Source: Aporrectodea caliginosa
Lineage: Eukaryota; Annelida; Clitellata; Crassiclitellata; Lumbricidae
Reading direction: 5' to 3'
Length of the DNA stretch: 64,000 nt
Assembly (NCBI GenBank): GCA_020284085.1
Contig: JACEVL010000799.1
Location: 695,001 to 759,000 of the forward strand
Below, piece after piece: positions 45,753-64,000 of this stretch. A program made the position numbers and the translations under genes. Below the pieces are notes generated by a model, which worked only from the letters and a program-made list of their open reading frames with translations, did no database searches and had not been told where the DNA came from. The first letter of the stretch is position 1. Each line of letters opens with the position of its first letter.

Positions 45753-47654
45753 CAGTGGCGTCTACCAATGGGGGGTTGGGAGAGCGATCTCCCACCGATT
45801 GGAGAAGTGTGGGGGTTTGACGTTTTTGGACATAAACTGGGGGGTTGTTGATTTCCGTTAATATAACGGCCTGCAGTACGAAAATTAGTATATATGTATC
45901 ATACATGATATCGAAAACACATGTTATCTCTGACCAATACACCCAAGGTTCCTCCAACTCAGAGACATCAGTGGTTGAACACACTTCTTATCACTTCAGG
46001 TCACGCTTACTGAAGATGCCAAGCCGAAACCCCCCCCATGGCGGGGGGCTTGGCAATGAAGGTGATGAAGGCGACAGATGATTAAGGTGGCCTTGTAGAA
46101 AATATCTAATGGCCCGTTAGACACTTGCTGTGCACGTATAGGTACCTTCAGTCTTCAAACAGTGCATGGTCCCTCTGTAAAGCTAATTAAGCCAATAACA
46201 GATGTTTCCTATTAGATTTCCGGCCAGCATGGCTGCAGATCCCTGTAGTGGACATGAGCAGCTATAGTATACTGTAAAACTATAACTATAACTATATCTA
46301 TATCTATAACTGTAAAACTGCCTTTCAGTGCTAGAGGTGCAGTCGTATAGTGTTGGGGCGTGATTAGCTGGTTGTTGAATGTGATATTCATTATAATCAC
46401 AGACTAGGGAATTTTACTGTTTCTTGACTAGTACGTGTTCAGAGTAACTGTAATCATTAAGCATCAACATTCAACATCAACAGAAATTCTCGACACCTTT
46501 AGAAGGCAGTCTATAGGTCTACAGACAATCTCTGGGGAGAATTCGGATTATTAGCTTAAGTGCTATTTGGCGTAAGATTTTTATTTCTGTTACCAGCAAC
46601 TGGAAATTTCTTAGTGGTGAGTTATAATAATTTAAAATTCTACACTTTTCTACGTATCTAATCACCACCACGTTTTCATTTGGCTTAATTTTTTTAAAAT
46701 TTGTCCTGTTCTTTTCTGAAACATTTGCATTAGAAGTTCATCACATAATTAAATGGTAGGCAATTGCTGCATTAGAGCTCTGTTGCATTAAGAAAGTTAA
46801 TTGTTGGCCTACTAGCCAATATAAGATGCCATTTGGCTGATAATATGCCTAGTGATACTATAATTAGCAGCTTAGCTGCCATATCGCCAGTGCTGAGAAA
46901 GCAGTTAATCTGCATCTAATAGGCCTACAGCTGATATTATTAGAGCTGTTGAGAAACTGTGCCGATTTACTTCTCTTATAGGCCTACTGTAACTTGAATT
47001 GTCTGCTTTGCAATTGCCATGATTAGGTACTTATTAGGCCCTACTGTGATAATACTGAGGCTGGCAAGAAGCAATACAGAACTACTTTATAATTATACAT
47101 CTTTGCGCTTAGTACAATTAAGAATAAAAGCCTTTGATTCGTTATCGTACAATCACAGTTTCATATTCCTTTATCAACCGCTGTCCGCGGGCAGTCATCC
47201 TACCAAACTGATATTAAATTCAAATAGAATTGGTGCACATTCGTGTAGCCTACACACTCTTTTGAATAAAGATGCAAACTTTAACTTGTTTGCTTATGTT
47301 GTACCATTACCACTACCCATTGCATTGCATATAACATAGACGCTTAGAATAAAGTTATTATTCCATTCTACTGGTCACTGGTGACTGGTGCTTTGTTAGC
47401 TGTGAAATTTATTATTATATTAACTTATGTAGTCGTTACTGGTCAGAACACAGTATTAATTAACATTTACAGAATAATAACTTTTATTTCAGTTGCTGCC
47501 AGTAGTAACTTTTGTAATGTACAATGCTGATGTATCATGTATAGGCCTATTAATTTACAGTTATGAGTGACTTCTAATTCTCTTTTATATAAGTCGGCCA
47601 GAGTGGGGGGTTTGTTCTCCCATTCCAGGTGGGGGGGGGGTTTAGACGCCACTG
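45753..47654. mobile_element. Non-autonomous hAT element, 1,902 bp
   Basis: The left end is CAGTGGCGTCTA and the right end is its exact inverse, TAGACGCCACTG. It has a perfect 8-bp duplication, AATGATGC, at 45745-45752 and 47655-47662. The TIR differs by one base from that of the hAT at 6059-7825. No transposase similarity is seen in its small frames. A GCCAAGCC/GGCTTGGC hairpin around a G/C run lies at 46018-46055. Confidence 0.93.
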
Positions 47655-47662
47655 AATGATGC

Positions 47663-49190
47663 TAAAAGCAAAACATGAGCTAGCAAACATTGCTGATTAC
47701 TAGAAGAGTCACCGGTGGCAATTTCGCGCACACTCAGCTCAGGCAAGCTAAACAGATCCATGGCTATATTTAACAGACGACTAGAGTAAGAGTGTCTAAA
47801 TTAAGTTTAGAATTGAGGAAGAGGAACGACGTGATGTGATTGTTGGCCGATGCAGACGGTTGTCTCACCGTCCAGCTCTCCCACGTAGATGGAAGACGAC
47901 TCCCATTAATCTCTCCAAGAAACCACACAAGCGCAGGTCAGGCATCAGTCGCCCGACGAACGGTAGTAGTAGTTTCAGTTTAACGACACTGTGTGATAAT
48001 AAAGATCATTAGCGTCGCCCCCTCCTTCATCCGGGCTTGCGACTGGCACTGTCAGAGTACAAACAGTGGCGGAGTTACGACGAAAGGTATATACTGTATA
48101 TCCTTGACGGTAAGTTGAAAACCTGTCTCCCCTCCAGCTATACGTGGACTGTTCCAGCCACATGAGGTCACGAGACGTAGGAAAGCAAAACCGTCAGAAG
48201 CGCAGTAAATCGACGGAAAACGAAAGCTAATCTGACGCACAGACCAAGCAAACAATAAACTTGTCAGGAATTATTGAGCATATTCTGCATTTAGACAAAT
48301 AATCAGCCAAAATGAAAGAGACTGCTGTCAGCAACCAACATTGCTGCTGATTTGCGCAGACAATCTAATCCAACATAGGCCTTTATATAATAATGTAATA
48401 TTTTAAAATATTATTTATTATAATGTGCAAATATAATACATATAATTGCTGAAAGTCTGTATTTTGGGCTGACCCTCGTTACTCGCAGCCAAAAGGCCAG
48501 ACACATAATTACACAAATACTTTTCCTATAGTTCTATCTAGAATCTAGATGTATTTTAATCTCAATGCAATGTTTCCTTGAGTGTTTTCGTGTTCTCCCT
48601 TCGGAGTCAGTTTTCTTCCCTCCCACTTCAAAGCAGTCACAGTTTTGCTGCTATTTATAGCTGACCTAGAAGGATGGAGTCTTCTAAAATATAATCAGCA
48701 GAAGGCATTGATGAAAGCAGGCTGAACTGACTCTGCTAGTCACTTGCATCGTATGAAATAGATCATGCTAGCGCTATAAAAGCGTCGATAGTCGTCGGTT
48801 TGTGTGATAGCATATCTTAATCGTGCACCTGCAGTTGTGTTGTCGATTGAGAAGAGGCGACGTTGTGCCTCCTTCACTTGCATCCTGTGACGGGGGGAGT
48901 CGTTGCCGTTCCATGTGGTGGCTAAATCTGTCAAGAGGTGGCGCTAGGAGTTCTATCGCTAGGAGTTCTATCGCCACATGCATTTTGGCTCAGATCAGGA
49001 GTGTGGGCCTGGGTGGGGTTCTCGTATCGTTCGCTGGCCTGAGTCATGCAGACTCAGTCTAGCCGGGGTCTCCGAAACGAAGGGCTCCGTCCGTGGTCTA
49101 GCGTCGGCATTTGTTGGCATCGTTATCGCAAACAGCATGTCGTCCGTTCAAGCGAATCCGAAGATACATCATCCAATGACAAGTGGCTGA
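47663..49190. other. Intergenic, no recognised feature
   Basis: I see no conserved exon or element with both ends. CAGTGGCGGAGTTACG at 48066 looks like a lone hAT left end. Short open frames lack any family signal. Confidence 0.4.
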
Positions 49191-49244
49191 CGGCCGACTT
49201 CTTCTGCAGGGAATAAACCGGTCGACTCGTTGGCGCCAACGCAG

Positions 49245-49605
49245 CAGCAGCCAGGAGGAGGAGGAGGAGAGAGGAAGAGGAAGAGGAAGAGGAAGAGGAA
49301 GAGGAAGAGGAAGAGGAAGAGGAAGAGGGAAGAGGAAGAGGGAAGAGGAAGAGGAAGAGGAAGAGGAAGAGGAAGAGGAAGAGGAAGGAGGAGGAGGAGG
49401 AGGAGGAGGAAGAGGAAGAGGAAGAGGAAGAGAGGAAGAGGAGAGGAGAGGAAGAGGAAGAGAAGAGGAAGAGGAAGAGGAGAGGAGGAAGAGGAAGAGG
49501 AAGAAGAGGAAGAGGAAGAGAGAGGAAGAGGAAGAGGAAGAGAGAAGAGGGAAGAGGAGGAAGGAAGAAGAGGAAGAGGAGGACGAGGAGGGAATGGGAA
49601 GACCG
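49245..49605. repeat. (GAGGAA)n tract
   Basis: About 350 bp of purine repeats, reading as Lys-Arg, Glu or Gly-Arg runs depending on frame. It is preceded by a good acceptor-like TTCTTCTGCAG (49201-49211). It is followed by an open stretch to 49764 (SPAVNRKRKGLIRDT, then FTLDIRIDND and a stop). A real exon cannot be excluded, but nothing identifies it. 49768-49840 resembles the L2-type LINE 3' end. Confidence 0.75.
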
Positions 49606-49984
49606 ACCGGGAGGGACTATTCTCCTGCTGTGAATCGCAAAAGGAAAGGCCTCATCAGGGACACCGTTGTGGTGGATTGGAAAAGGATGTCTCGTGGAAG
49701 GGCTGATCAACTTCAGAACGGAATTCCGTCTTTTACTCTTGATATTCGCATCGACAACGACTAAGTAGCGACATCGACTGATGCTTTGAGCATTATTGCA
49801 GCGGCGCTATAGAAGTTCTCTGATTATGCTGATTATACATATCTGTCTCTGTCTCTCTTTGTCTTTCTCTCTCTTTGTCTGTCTCTCTCTCTCACTGCTC
49901 TCAGAAGTCGAATGATTTATGGGCGACTCGCATCCATCGCATTCTGTGCGGGAAGCCGTAGAGAGCGGATGAGAGTGAAAGCAT

Positions 49985-50045
49985 CTTCCTCAGCAGCAGT
50001 AGTAGTAGCAGCAGCAGCAGCAGCAGCAGTAGCAGCAGCAATACT
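49985..50045. repeat. (AGC)n trinucleotide repeat
   Basis: GCAGCAGCAGCAGCAGCAG with GTA interruptions. Confidence 0.9.
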
Positions 50046-50099
50046 ACAACACTTGAACATTCGTGTTTTAACGGAAATAAAGCCGATCTGTTTAAAGAG

Positions 50100-50790
50100 A
50101 ACAGTCGTTCTCTAAGTAAGCCATGTACTGGGCAGCAACGGATACGATCTGATCAGTGAACGAGACGGTCTCCGTTTACAAACGTCTGTCGTTCGTTCTC
50201 TCTGTTGTTTGAAGTGGATCTTCAACAGAAGCCAGAAGTTAGAAGGTATACAATCGCTCACTCACTGCACGTTCTTCTGGTCTGTTAATCGTTTCGTACT
50301 CAGGATGGATCGTTAAGACCAACAACAGCAATCGAACATCGTTAACATTACTCGGACTATTTTTATATGAGCACTAAGGGGATCTGGATCCAAACGATCA
50401 GCAATAGAAGAACGGCGTCATTTCGAGCAGCAGCCGTCTAACGGTTGCATGTTCTACATGCAGGCAAACGTTGCTGAGCATTTCTGGCTATAGCAAATGA
50501 TCGCGTTAATTAAGGCTTTAATTCTCTTCAACACAGTTTCCTCTGACAAAGTTCTTCCATATATCTTTTCTTCTTCTTCTTCTGATCTTCCTCTTCTCCT
50601 TCTCATCTTCCTTTTCCTGATAATCATATAGTCGTATTCCTCTTGTTCGTGTTTCCCACTTTGGATTTCGTCAACTCAGCCTTACTCATCTTTCTCTGAC
50701 ATATATAATTAAGTCGACGAATATGCGCCATACAAATTCTGCCATTATATTACATTGTAAATGTACTTTAGGGAGAAATCAGTGACGCTT
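50100..50790. other. Upstream region of the ELAV-like gene
   Basis: Non-repetitive sequence with a TTC-rich run at 50560-50620. A 5' UTR or promoter is expected here, but I can point to no specific element. Confidence 0.3.
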
Positions 50791-50792
50791 AG

Positions 50793-55710
<4,918 letters not shown>

Positions 55711-56270
55711 GTAAGAGAACGAGTCGCCTCTGCAGCTGTTTCATCGCTGGCTCTGCTGGCTCCCTGTCTGCTTCCCTGAAACACACCTTCGGAAATACCT
55801 ATGCGGTATACGCTTAAGTATACGTATACACAGCAGGTGCGAAACTGTGAGATGATCGTAGAAATGCCATCCTCTTCGCTGCCTTATAGGAAGGATGGAA
55901 CGGCGAAACGATCGTTAGAAATGGATATGGGTAATGAAAGTCTGTTTGTTTGTACGACTGCAGGAGAAACGAGAAAGGTAAACTGTATTAATAGCCAATC
56001 TAGAAGACCACATCAGTTGTAGACTTGTAGTGCAACAGATCGACGGTAGCCTACAATTACATGTACATGCATGGCAAAGCATTGCAGCAAAAATAACATA
56101 GGTATTTATAATAGTTTGTTAGTTAGTTATAGCAAGCCACAAGTTTTTACCTAATCGACAAAGTTTGAAACAAATGTTGAGAGAAAGGATAAACAGTAAC
56201 AATGGCAATGTCATGACGATATCCTGAAACTAGAGAATGAGATGCTCGCATTTCGAGCTTATAATATGTC
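55711..56270. other. Downstream of ELAV-like exon 3
   Basis: I searched for the rest of RRM2 (an R/K-G-x-G/A-F-V-x-F block) and saw none. It contains no clear repeat. Confidence 0.4.
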
Positions 56271-56274
56271 GCCA

Positions 56275-56600
56275 TTCGGAATATTCTATGCTATTCTATT
56301 CAATTCTATTTACGGACTTATAAAGCGCCTTTCATAGTACAACCTAATCAAAGGCGCTTCCAGTGCAAAGAACCCCTCGAAAAACAAAGTCTTAAGAGAA
56401 CGGGCAGAAACAGTAGTTCCCCAGATAAGATCTCACCACCGGTTATAGCAGGAAGGTAATTCCACAGCAAATGCATGCCCAACAGAGGCTTAGGCACGAT
56501 GCTGTGCTGTGGCAGTCCGAGACCGAGTTCATATGGATGACTGAAGGATGTGGTTATATCGAAGTTAAGGTCATGACGGTCTAAAGAGCGGAGGAGAGAG
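56275..56600. repeat. R1-family interspersed repeat
   Basis: ACTTATAAAGCGCCTTTC, then CAAAGGCGCTTCCAGTGC and CAGAAACAGTAGTTCCCC. Closely matches 14530-14660 and continues to a (GA)n. Confidence 0.75.
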
Positions 56601-56605
56601 AGAGT

Positions 56606-59256
<2,651 letters not shown>

Positions 59257-61525
59257 ATAAGCTAAAGAATGATATCTTGGCATCTCCATTGTTGCTATCT
59301 CCTGCACAAACCGCTAATGAGCTGGCTCTGCAGTTCCAGTCCACTCTAACTGAGCTGCTTGATAAGCAAATTCCTTTTAAAATTAAGAGGGTTGTAGAGC
59401 GCACACCACAGCCTTGGTTTAACTCTGCTATTTCTGAGGCTATAGGCGTCGAAGAAGTCAATTGGAGCGTTGGTGGCACCACTCTCGTCTGCCTTCTGAT
59501 CACATTAAGTTTAAGCAACAGTGTAAACATGTTCGAAAACTTGTTTCATCTGCCAAATCTGAATATTTGACTAATTTAATTGCTGAAAGTTCTGCATCAC
59601 CAAAATCTTTGTGGTTGGCCTTAAATAAATTGTTACATCGGGAGAAGTTACATTTGGCTCCTACAATGTGCTTAGCTGCCCATGACCTTGCAAGTAAATT
59701 CTTGAACTTTTTGCAGACAAAATTTCTAGTATACGACTTAAATTGATTAGTTCCTTTGCACTGGACAAATTCCTCTATCCAAATTGTACACCTCCTATCA
59801 TGGACTACTTTCTGCCAACTACTGTGGGAGAGGTTCGAACACTTATCTTTTCCTCGCCTAACAAAACCGGTCTTCTTGACACCATTCCTACTTGGTTTCT
59901 TAAAGAGTGCTTTGATGTCCTGGGTCCCACCATTACATCAATTATCAATTTCTCATTGCATGAGGGATCTTTCCCATCTACTTTTGCTCATGCCATAGTT
60001 CACCCGCTGCTTAAGAAACCTTCTCTTGATCCTGATGATCTGTCAAATTATAGGCCTATCTCAACCTTGAATTTTATATCTAAAATCCTTGAACGGATAG
60101 TCTTGAATCGCATGCAAACTCACCTGTCATCAAACTCCCTAATCTCCCCTTTTCAGTCTGCCTATCGTAAGTTTCACTCAACAGAATCTGCACTTCTTAC
60201 TGTTCATAATGACATCATTTGCTCAATGGATGGTGGTAAGGTGACAGCACTTGTTCTTCTTGACTTGTCTGCTGCTTTTGATACTGTGGATCATTCTATT
60301 CTTCTTCATCGTCTTGAGAACTGGTTTGGGATCTCTGGCCCTGCACTAGATTGGTTTAGTACTTATCTTAGTCCACGCACTCAATCAGTGTATTTAAATG
60401 GTAATTATTCATCCGATGCTTTGTTGACTTGCGGTGTACCACAGGGATCAGTGCTTGGCCCTCTTTTGTTTACATTATACACCACACCATTAGGAGCATT
60501 GCTTGATAATCATTTGCTGAAATACCATTTCTATGCTGATGACACTCAAATTTACATTTCATTTGACAGTCTGTCATGTGACTCATCTGTACAGCTGTTG
60601 TCTGCTGTCTTTGATGAAGTACAGTCCTGGATGGCATCCAATAAACTCCTTCTTAACCCATCAAAGACTGAATTTCTGTTACTTGGCACTCCACAGCAAC
60701 TTAAGAAATTTGATGGGCTTAAGTCATTGAAACTGGGTGACTCAATTGTTGAGCTGGCTGATGCTGCACGCAACTTAGGCGTTGTCTTTAATTCTACCAT
60801 GTCTCTCACTGGCCATGTAAACAGTATTTGTAAGGCATCCTATATGTTCATTCGTGATATACGCAGAATTAGGCGTTATGTGCCCATGTCTGCAAGAATA
60901 TCTCTGGCAAATGCATTGGTTTCCAGTCGCCTAGACTATTGTAACTCACTTCTTACTGGTATCAATAAATCAAACATACTGAAGCTGCAGAGGGTTCAGA
61001 ACTCTTTGGCTAGAGCCATAACTAATACATCCAAATATGAACATATAACCCCTCTGCGTAAATCTCTGCATTGGCTTCCTGTTCATGAAAGAATTCGTTT
61101 CAAACTGGGGCTCATAGTTTATAAAACTTTGAACTCTAGCCAACCACAATATTTAAAATCTGTTCTTATTCCTCTGACTTATCATTATTCAATGAGGTCA
61201 TCTGATTGTCTTTGTCTGGTCATACCTAAATCAAAAACTGTTCTCGGTGAACGAGCTTTTTCGGTTGCTGGGCCTGCCTTTTGGAACTCTCTTCCTGTAT
61301 CTGTGCGCTGTGCTCAGTCGCTTGTGTCGTTTCGTTCTCGGCTGAAAACTTACCTCTTTCAAATTGCTTATCCACCTTAGGCTGCCTCTCTGTCTCTTAC
61401 GGACTGATCTTCTGGATGTTGACCTGATTACGGATTGTTTTGATGCGCCATCGGTTGATGCCTTGTGCATTAGACACCGGCGCAATAGAAGTTGCTAATT
61501 ACATTACATTACATTACATTACATA
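59257..61525 (+). mobile_element. L2/CR1-clade LINE, 5'-truncated
   Basis: The end of the endonuclease-RT linker lies in two other frames at 59257-59745 (QPWFNSAISEA; SLWLALNKLLHREKLH), followed by the RT frame 59743-61380. The 3' UTR ends GATGCCTTGTGCATTAGAC, CAATAGAAGTTGC and a (ATTAC)n tail at 61497-61524. Related 3' ends lie near 33985, 49768 and 63600. Confidence 0.9.
59743..61380 (+). CDS. Non-LTR reverse transcriptase (ORF2 part)
   Basis: 545 residues without a stop. RT motifs in order: LSNYRPISTLNFISKILERI; FQSAYRKFHSTESALL; LVLLDLSAAFDTVDH (first catalytic Asp); GVPQGSVLGPLLFTLY; YADD at residues 264-267 (codons from 60532); NPSKTEFLLLG; LGVVFNSTMSL. It ends with the usual C-terminus (AFWNSLP, LKTYLF). 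The frame is intact, yet the apurinic endonuclease and linker are truncated or frameshifted, with shifts near 59460 and 59720. The copy is therefore inactive but young. The first Met is not a true start. Confidence 0.92.
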   Translation: MISSFALDKFLYPNCTPPIMDYFLPTTVGEVRTLIFSSPNKTGLLDTIPTWFLKECFDVLGPTITSIINFSLHEGSFPSTFAHAIVHPLLKKPSLDPDDLSNYRPISTLNFISKILERIVLNRMQTHLSSNSLISPFQSAYRKFHSTESALLTVHNDIICSMDGGKVTALVLLDLSAAFDTVDHSILLHRLENWFGISGPALDWFSTYLSPRTQSVYLNGNYSSDALLTCGVPQGSVLGPLLFTLYTTPLGALLDNHLLKYHFYADDTQIYISFDSLSCDSSVQLLSAVFDEVQSWMASNKLLLNPSKTEFLLLGTPQQLKKFDGLKSLKLGDSIVELADAARNLGVVFNSTMSLTGHVNSICKASYMFIRDIRRIRRYVPMSARISLANALVSSRLDYCNSLLTGINKSNILKLQRVQNSLARAITNTSKYEHITPLRKSLHWLPVHERIRFKLGLIVYKTLNSSQPQYLKSVLIPLTYHYSMRSSDCLCLVIPKSKTVLGERAFSVAGPAFWNSLPVSVRCAQSLVSFRSRLKTYLFQIAYPP

Positions 61526-61624
61526 TGTCTAAAGACCTATATACCTAATCAGATCTGTTACAGAGCCATGTTACAGGTTACAACGCCTTTGTGAGGTTCC
61601 TAAAATGCACTATATAAGTATTCA

Positions 61625-61752
61625 GATACATACATACATACATACATACATGCATATACGTGCATACTTGCATACATGCATGCATAGTTGCATACATAAA
61701 TACATACATACATACATACATACATACATACATACATACATACATACATGCA

Positions 61753-61788
<36 letters not shown>

Positions 61789-61879
61789 TACATACATACA
61801 TACATACATACATACATACATACATACATGCATACATACATACATACATACATACATACATACATACATACATACATAC
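61625..61879. repeat. (TACA)n microsatellite
   Basis: Over 200 bp of TACA/TGCA/TATA units. The MYVC/IHTY frames are artefacts. Confidence 0.95.
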
Positions 61880-62933
<1,054 letters not shown>

Positions 62934-62941
62934 ATACATAC

Positions 62942-64000
62942 ATACATACATACATAAATACTCTCGAAGTGAAAGACAGAAATTGCTTGTCTTACTCTGA
63001 GACAGACAATCCTTTATAAGTCTATCTTTTGTTGCACATTGACAGCAGAAATCGTTTTTCTCGTTCTAATACAGAGAACCGTTTTCTTAGTCTGTTATTA
63101 AACGGAAGATTTGCTGTTGACAAATAATGTTCGCAGGAAAGTCAAAATATTACCGAAATTCGGCCGCGATGTAGCAGATCCTGATATCTGAGACTCAGTT
63201 CACCTGACATGTAGGTCTAATGGACAACAGCTTCGACTGAGGTATAGGCTAATTTACGAGACAGGAGGCATGGGGAGAGTGATTAATGATTCCAGGTCAA
63301 GCAGTGTGTGCATGTGTTTTGAGGAGTTTCCGTAAATGCAAGGAATCGAGGCAAAGTACAAAACAGAGTTACTGGTGAACTCGCAGGGTTGTTCAGTACC
63401 ACAATAAATCTGGCCTTTATTATGGTAGGAATGGAAAACCATTTTCAAGGTTTTCACAATTAATCTGGCCTCTATTATGGAAGGAATGGAAAATCATTTT
63501 CAAGGTTTTCCCAGGTTCATAGTACCGATAACGGAATCACGACAGCTGCACCTTAGCCAGACTGAGGCACAGAGTCTCTGGATATATGTTAGGAAACGAA
63601 CTGATTAAACCCTTGTGTCTATTGTTTGTTAAATAAGCTGGTGCCCGTATTCGCTTTTATTGGCGCTGTAGAAATCTCGAGATTACGATTACGATTAGCC
63701 TACATTCAAAGTTGCATCCATTGAACCTCGATAGAACTGTTCCAAAGGGAAGCGTACATTGTATTTCCAAGTTCTCTTAGATAAACCAGTGACGTCGGTG
63801 CTGTCTGCTGAACAGGCGAATAACTTTTAATGGTCGAATAGGAAGATAGGAAGGCAGGCACACGAAAGGTCGCAGACAGACTAACAAAACATAAATAAGC
63901 AGATTATGTATTCGCCAATAATTATTAACGTAGAAAGCCTCTCCTATGAGATGCTTATCGACGGATATCACCAGCCTTTGGCCTCCTGTTTGCTTGACTG
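62942..64000. other. Intergenic, LINE 3'-end remnant
   Basis: 63630-63705 (GGTGCCCGTATTCGC, TTGGCGCTGTAGAAATC, TTACGATTACGATTA) resembles the L2-type LINE 3' end. Two near copies of AATCTGGCCTxTATTATGG and the 25 bp after it lie at 63408-63505. No coding exon is seen. Confidence 0.45.

Noticed and set aside
48052..48255. Possible hAT element starting CAGTGGCGGAGTTACG
   Set aside because: No matching inverse end or duplication was found within the window.
49123..49764. Long Glu/Arg/Lys frame on plus and Ser/Leu/Pro frame on minus as a gene
   Set aside because: Almost entirely (GAGGAA)n; the non-repeat tail has no recognised family and is followed by a LINE-like 3' end.

Overview
This is a piece of a nuclear animal genome. 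It has introns with GT/AG borders and tRNA-headed SINEs. It carries non-LTR, LTR and hAT elements and long microsatellites, and it has an AT-rich background. A DNAJC21 gene and an ELAV-type RNA-binding gene fix it as metazoan. The element mix (REL-type and L2/CR1-type LINEs, many hAT MITEs) and the very frequent octamer TAGGCCTA suggest a marine invertebrate. I cannot name the species from sequence alone. There are no operons, CRISPR arrays or bacterial features.

Layout. 1-13,900: the 3' part of a plus-strand gene for a single-pass membrane protein. Its four exons join in phase and give the end of a laminin-G-like fold, a Pro/Ser stalk, a membrane helix, an acidic tail and a stop. Its introns hold an 18-bp minisatellite, a large 45-50-bp minisatellite with two SINEs inserted in it, a Gypsy integrase fragment split by a hAT transposon, a solo LTR and AT-rich microsatellites. 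13,848-28,745 (minus): a complete 15-exon DNAJC21 gene encoding 563 residues. It is tail-to-tail with the first gene, and the two poly(A) signals lie 5 bp apart. Its introns hold several hAT-type elements with exact 8-bp target duplications and some LINE fragments. 28,746-50,790: a roughly 22-kb stretch with no recognised host gene. It is filled with LINE remnants, SINEs, MITEs, a broken hAT transposase and purine-rich tracts. 50,793-55,710: the first three exons of a divergent ELAV/Hu-like protein on the plus strand; its later exons are not found here. 55,711-64,000: repeats, a 476-bp (GA)n tract, a 5'-truncated L2/CR1-clade LINE with an intact reverse transcriptase frame, and a hAT element with GGGTACGGGTA-type ends.

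How it works together. The host genes are unrelated neighbours: a ribosome-biogenesis co-chaperone, a surface receptor-like protein and an RNA-binding protein. The most informative part of the window is its transposon archaeology. At least seven insertions can be delimited to the base by terminal inverted repeats and target duplications. Two of these interrupt older retroelement reading frames so cleanly that the old frame can be read across the gap. I found no convincing new biological system. The most unusual items are a foldback element built from repeated inverted units, a hAT element with a duplicated right half, a composite minisatellite-plus-SINE unit, and a minisatellite that carries a bZIP-like site in nearly every unit.
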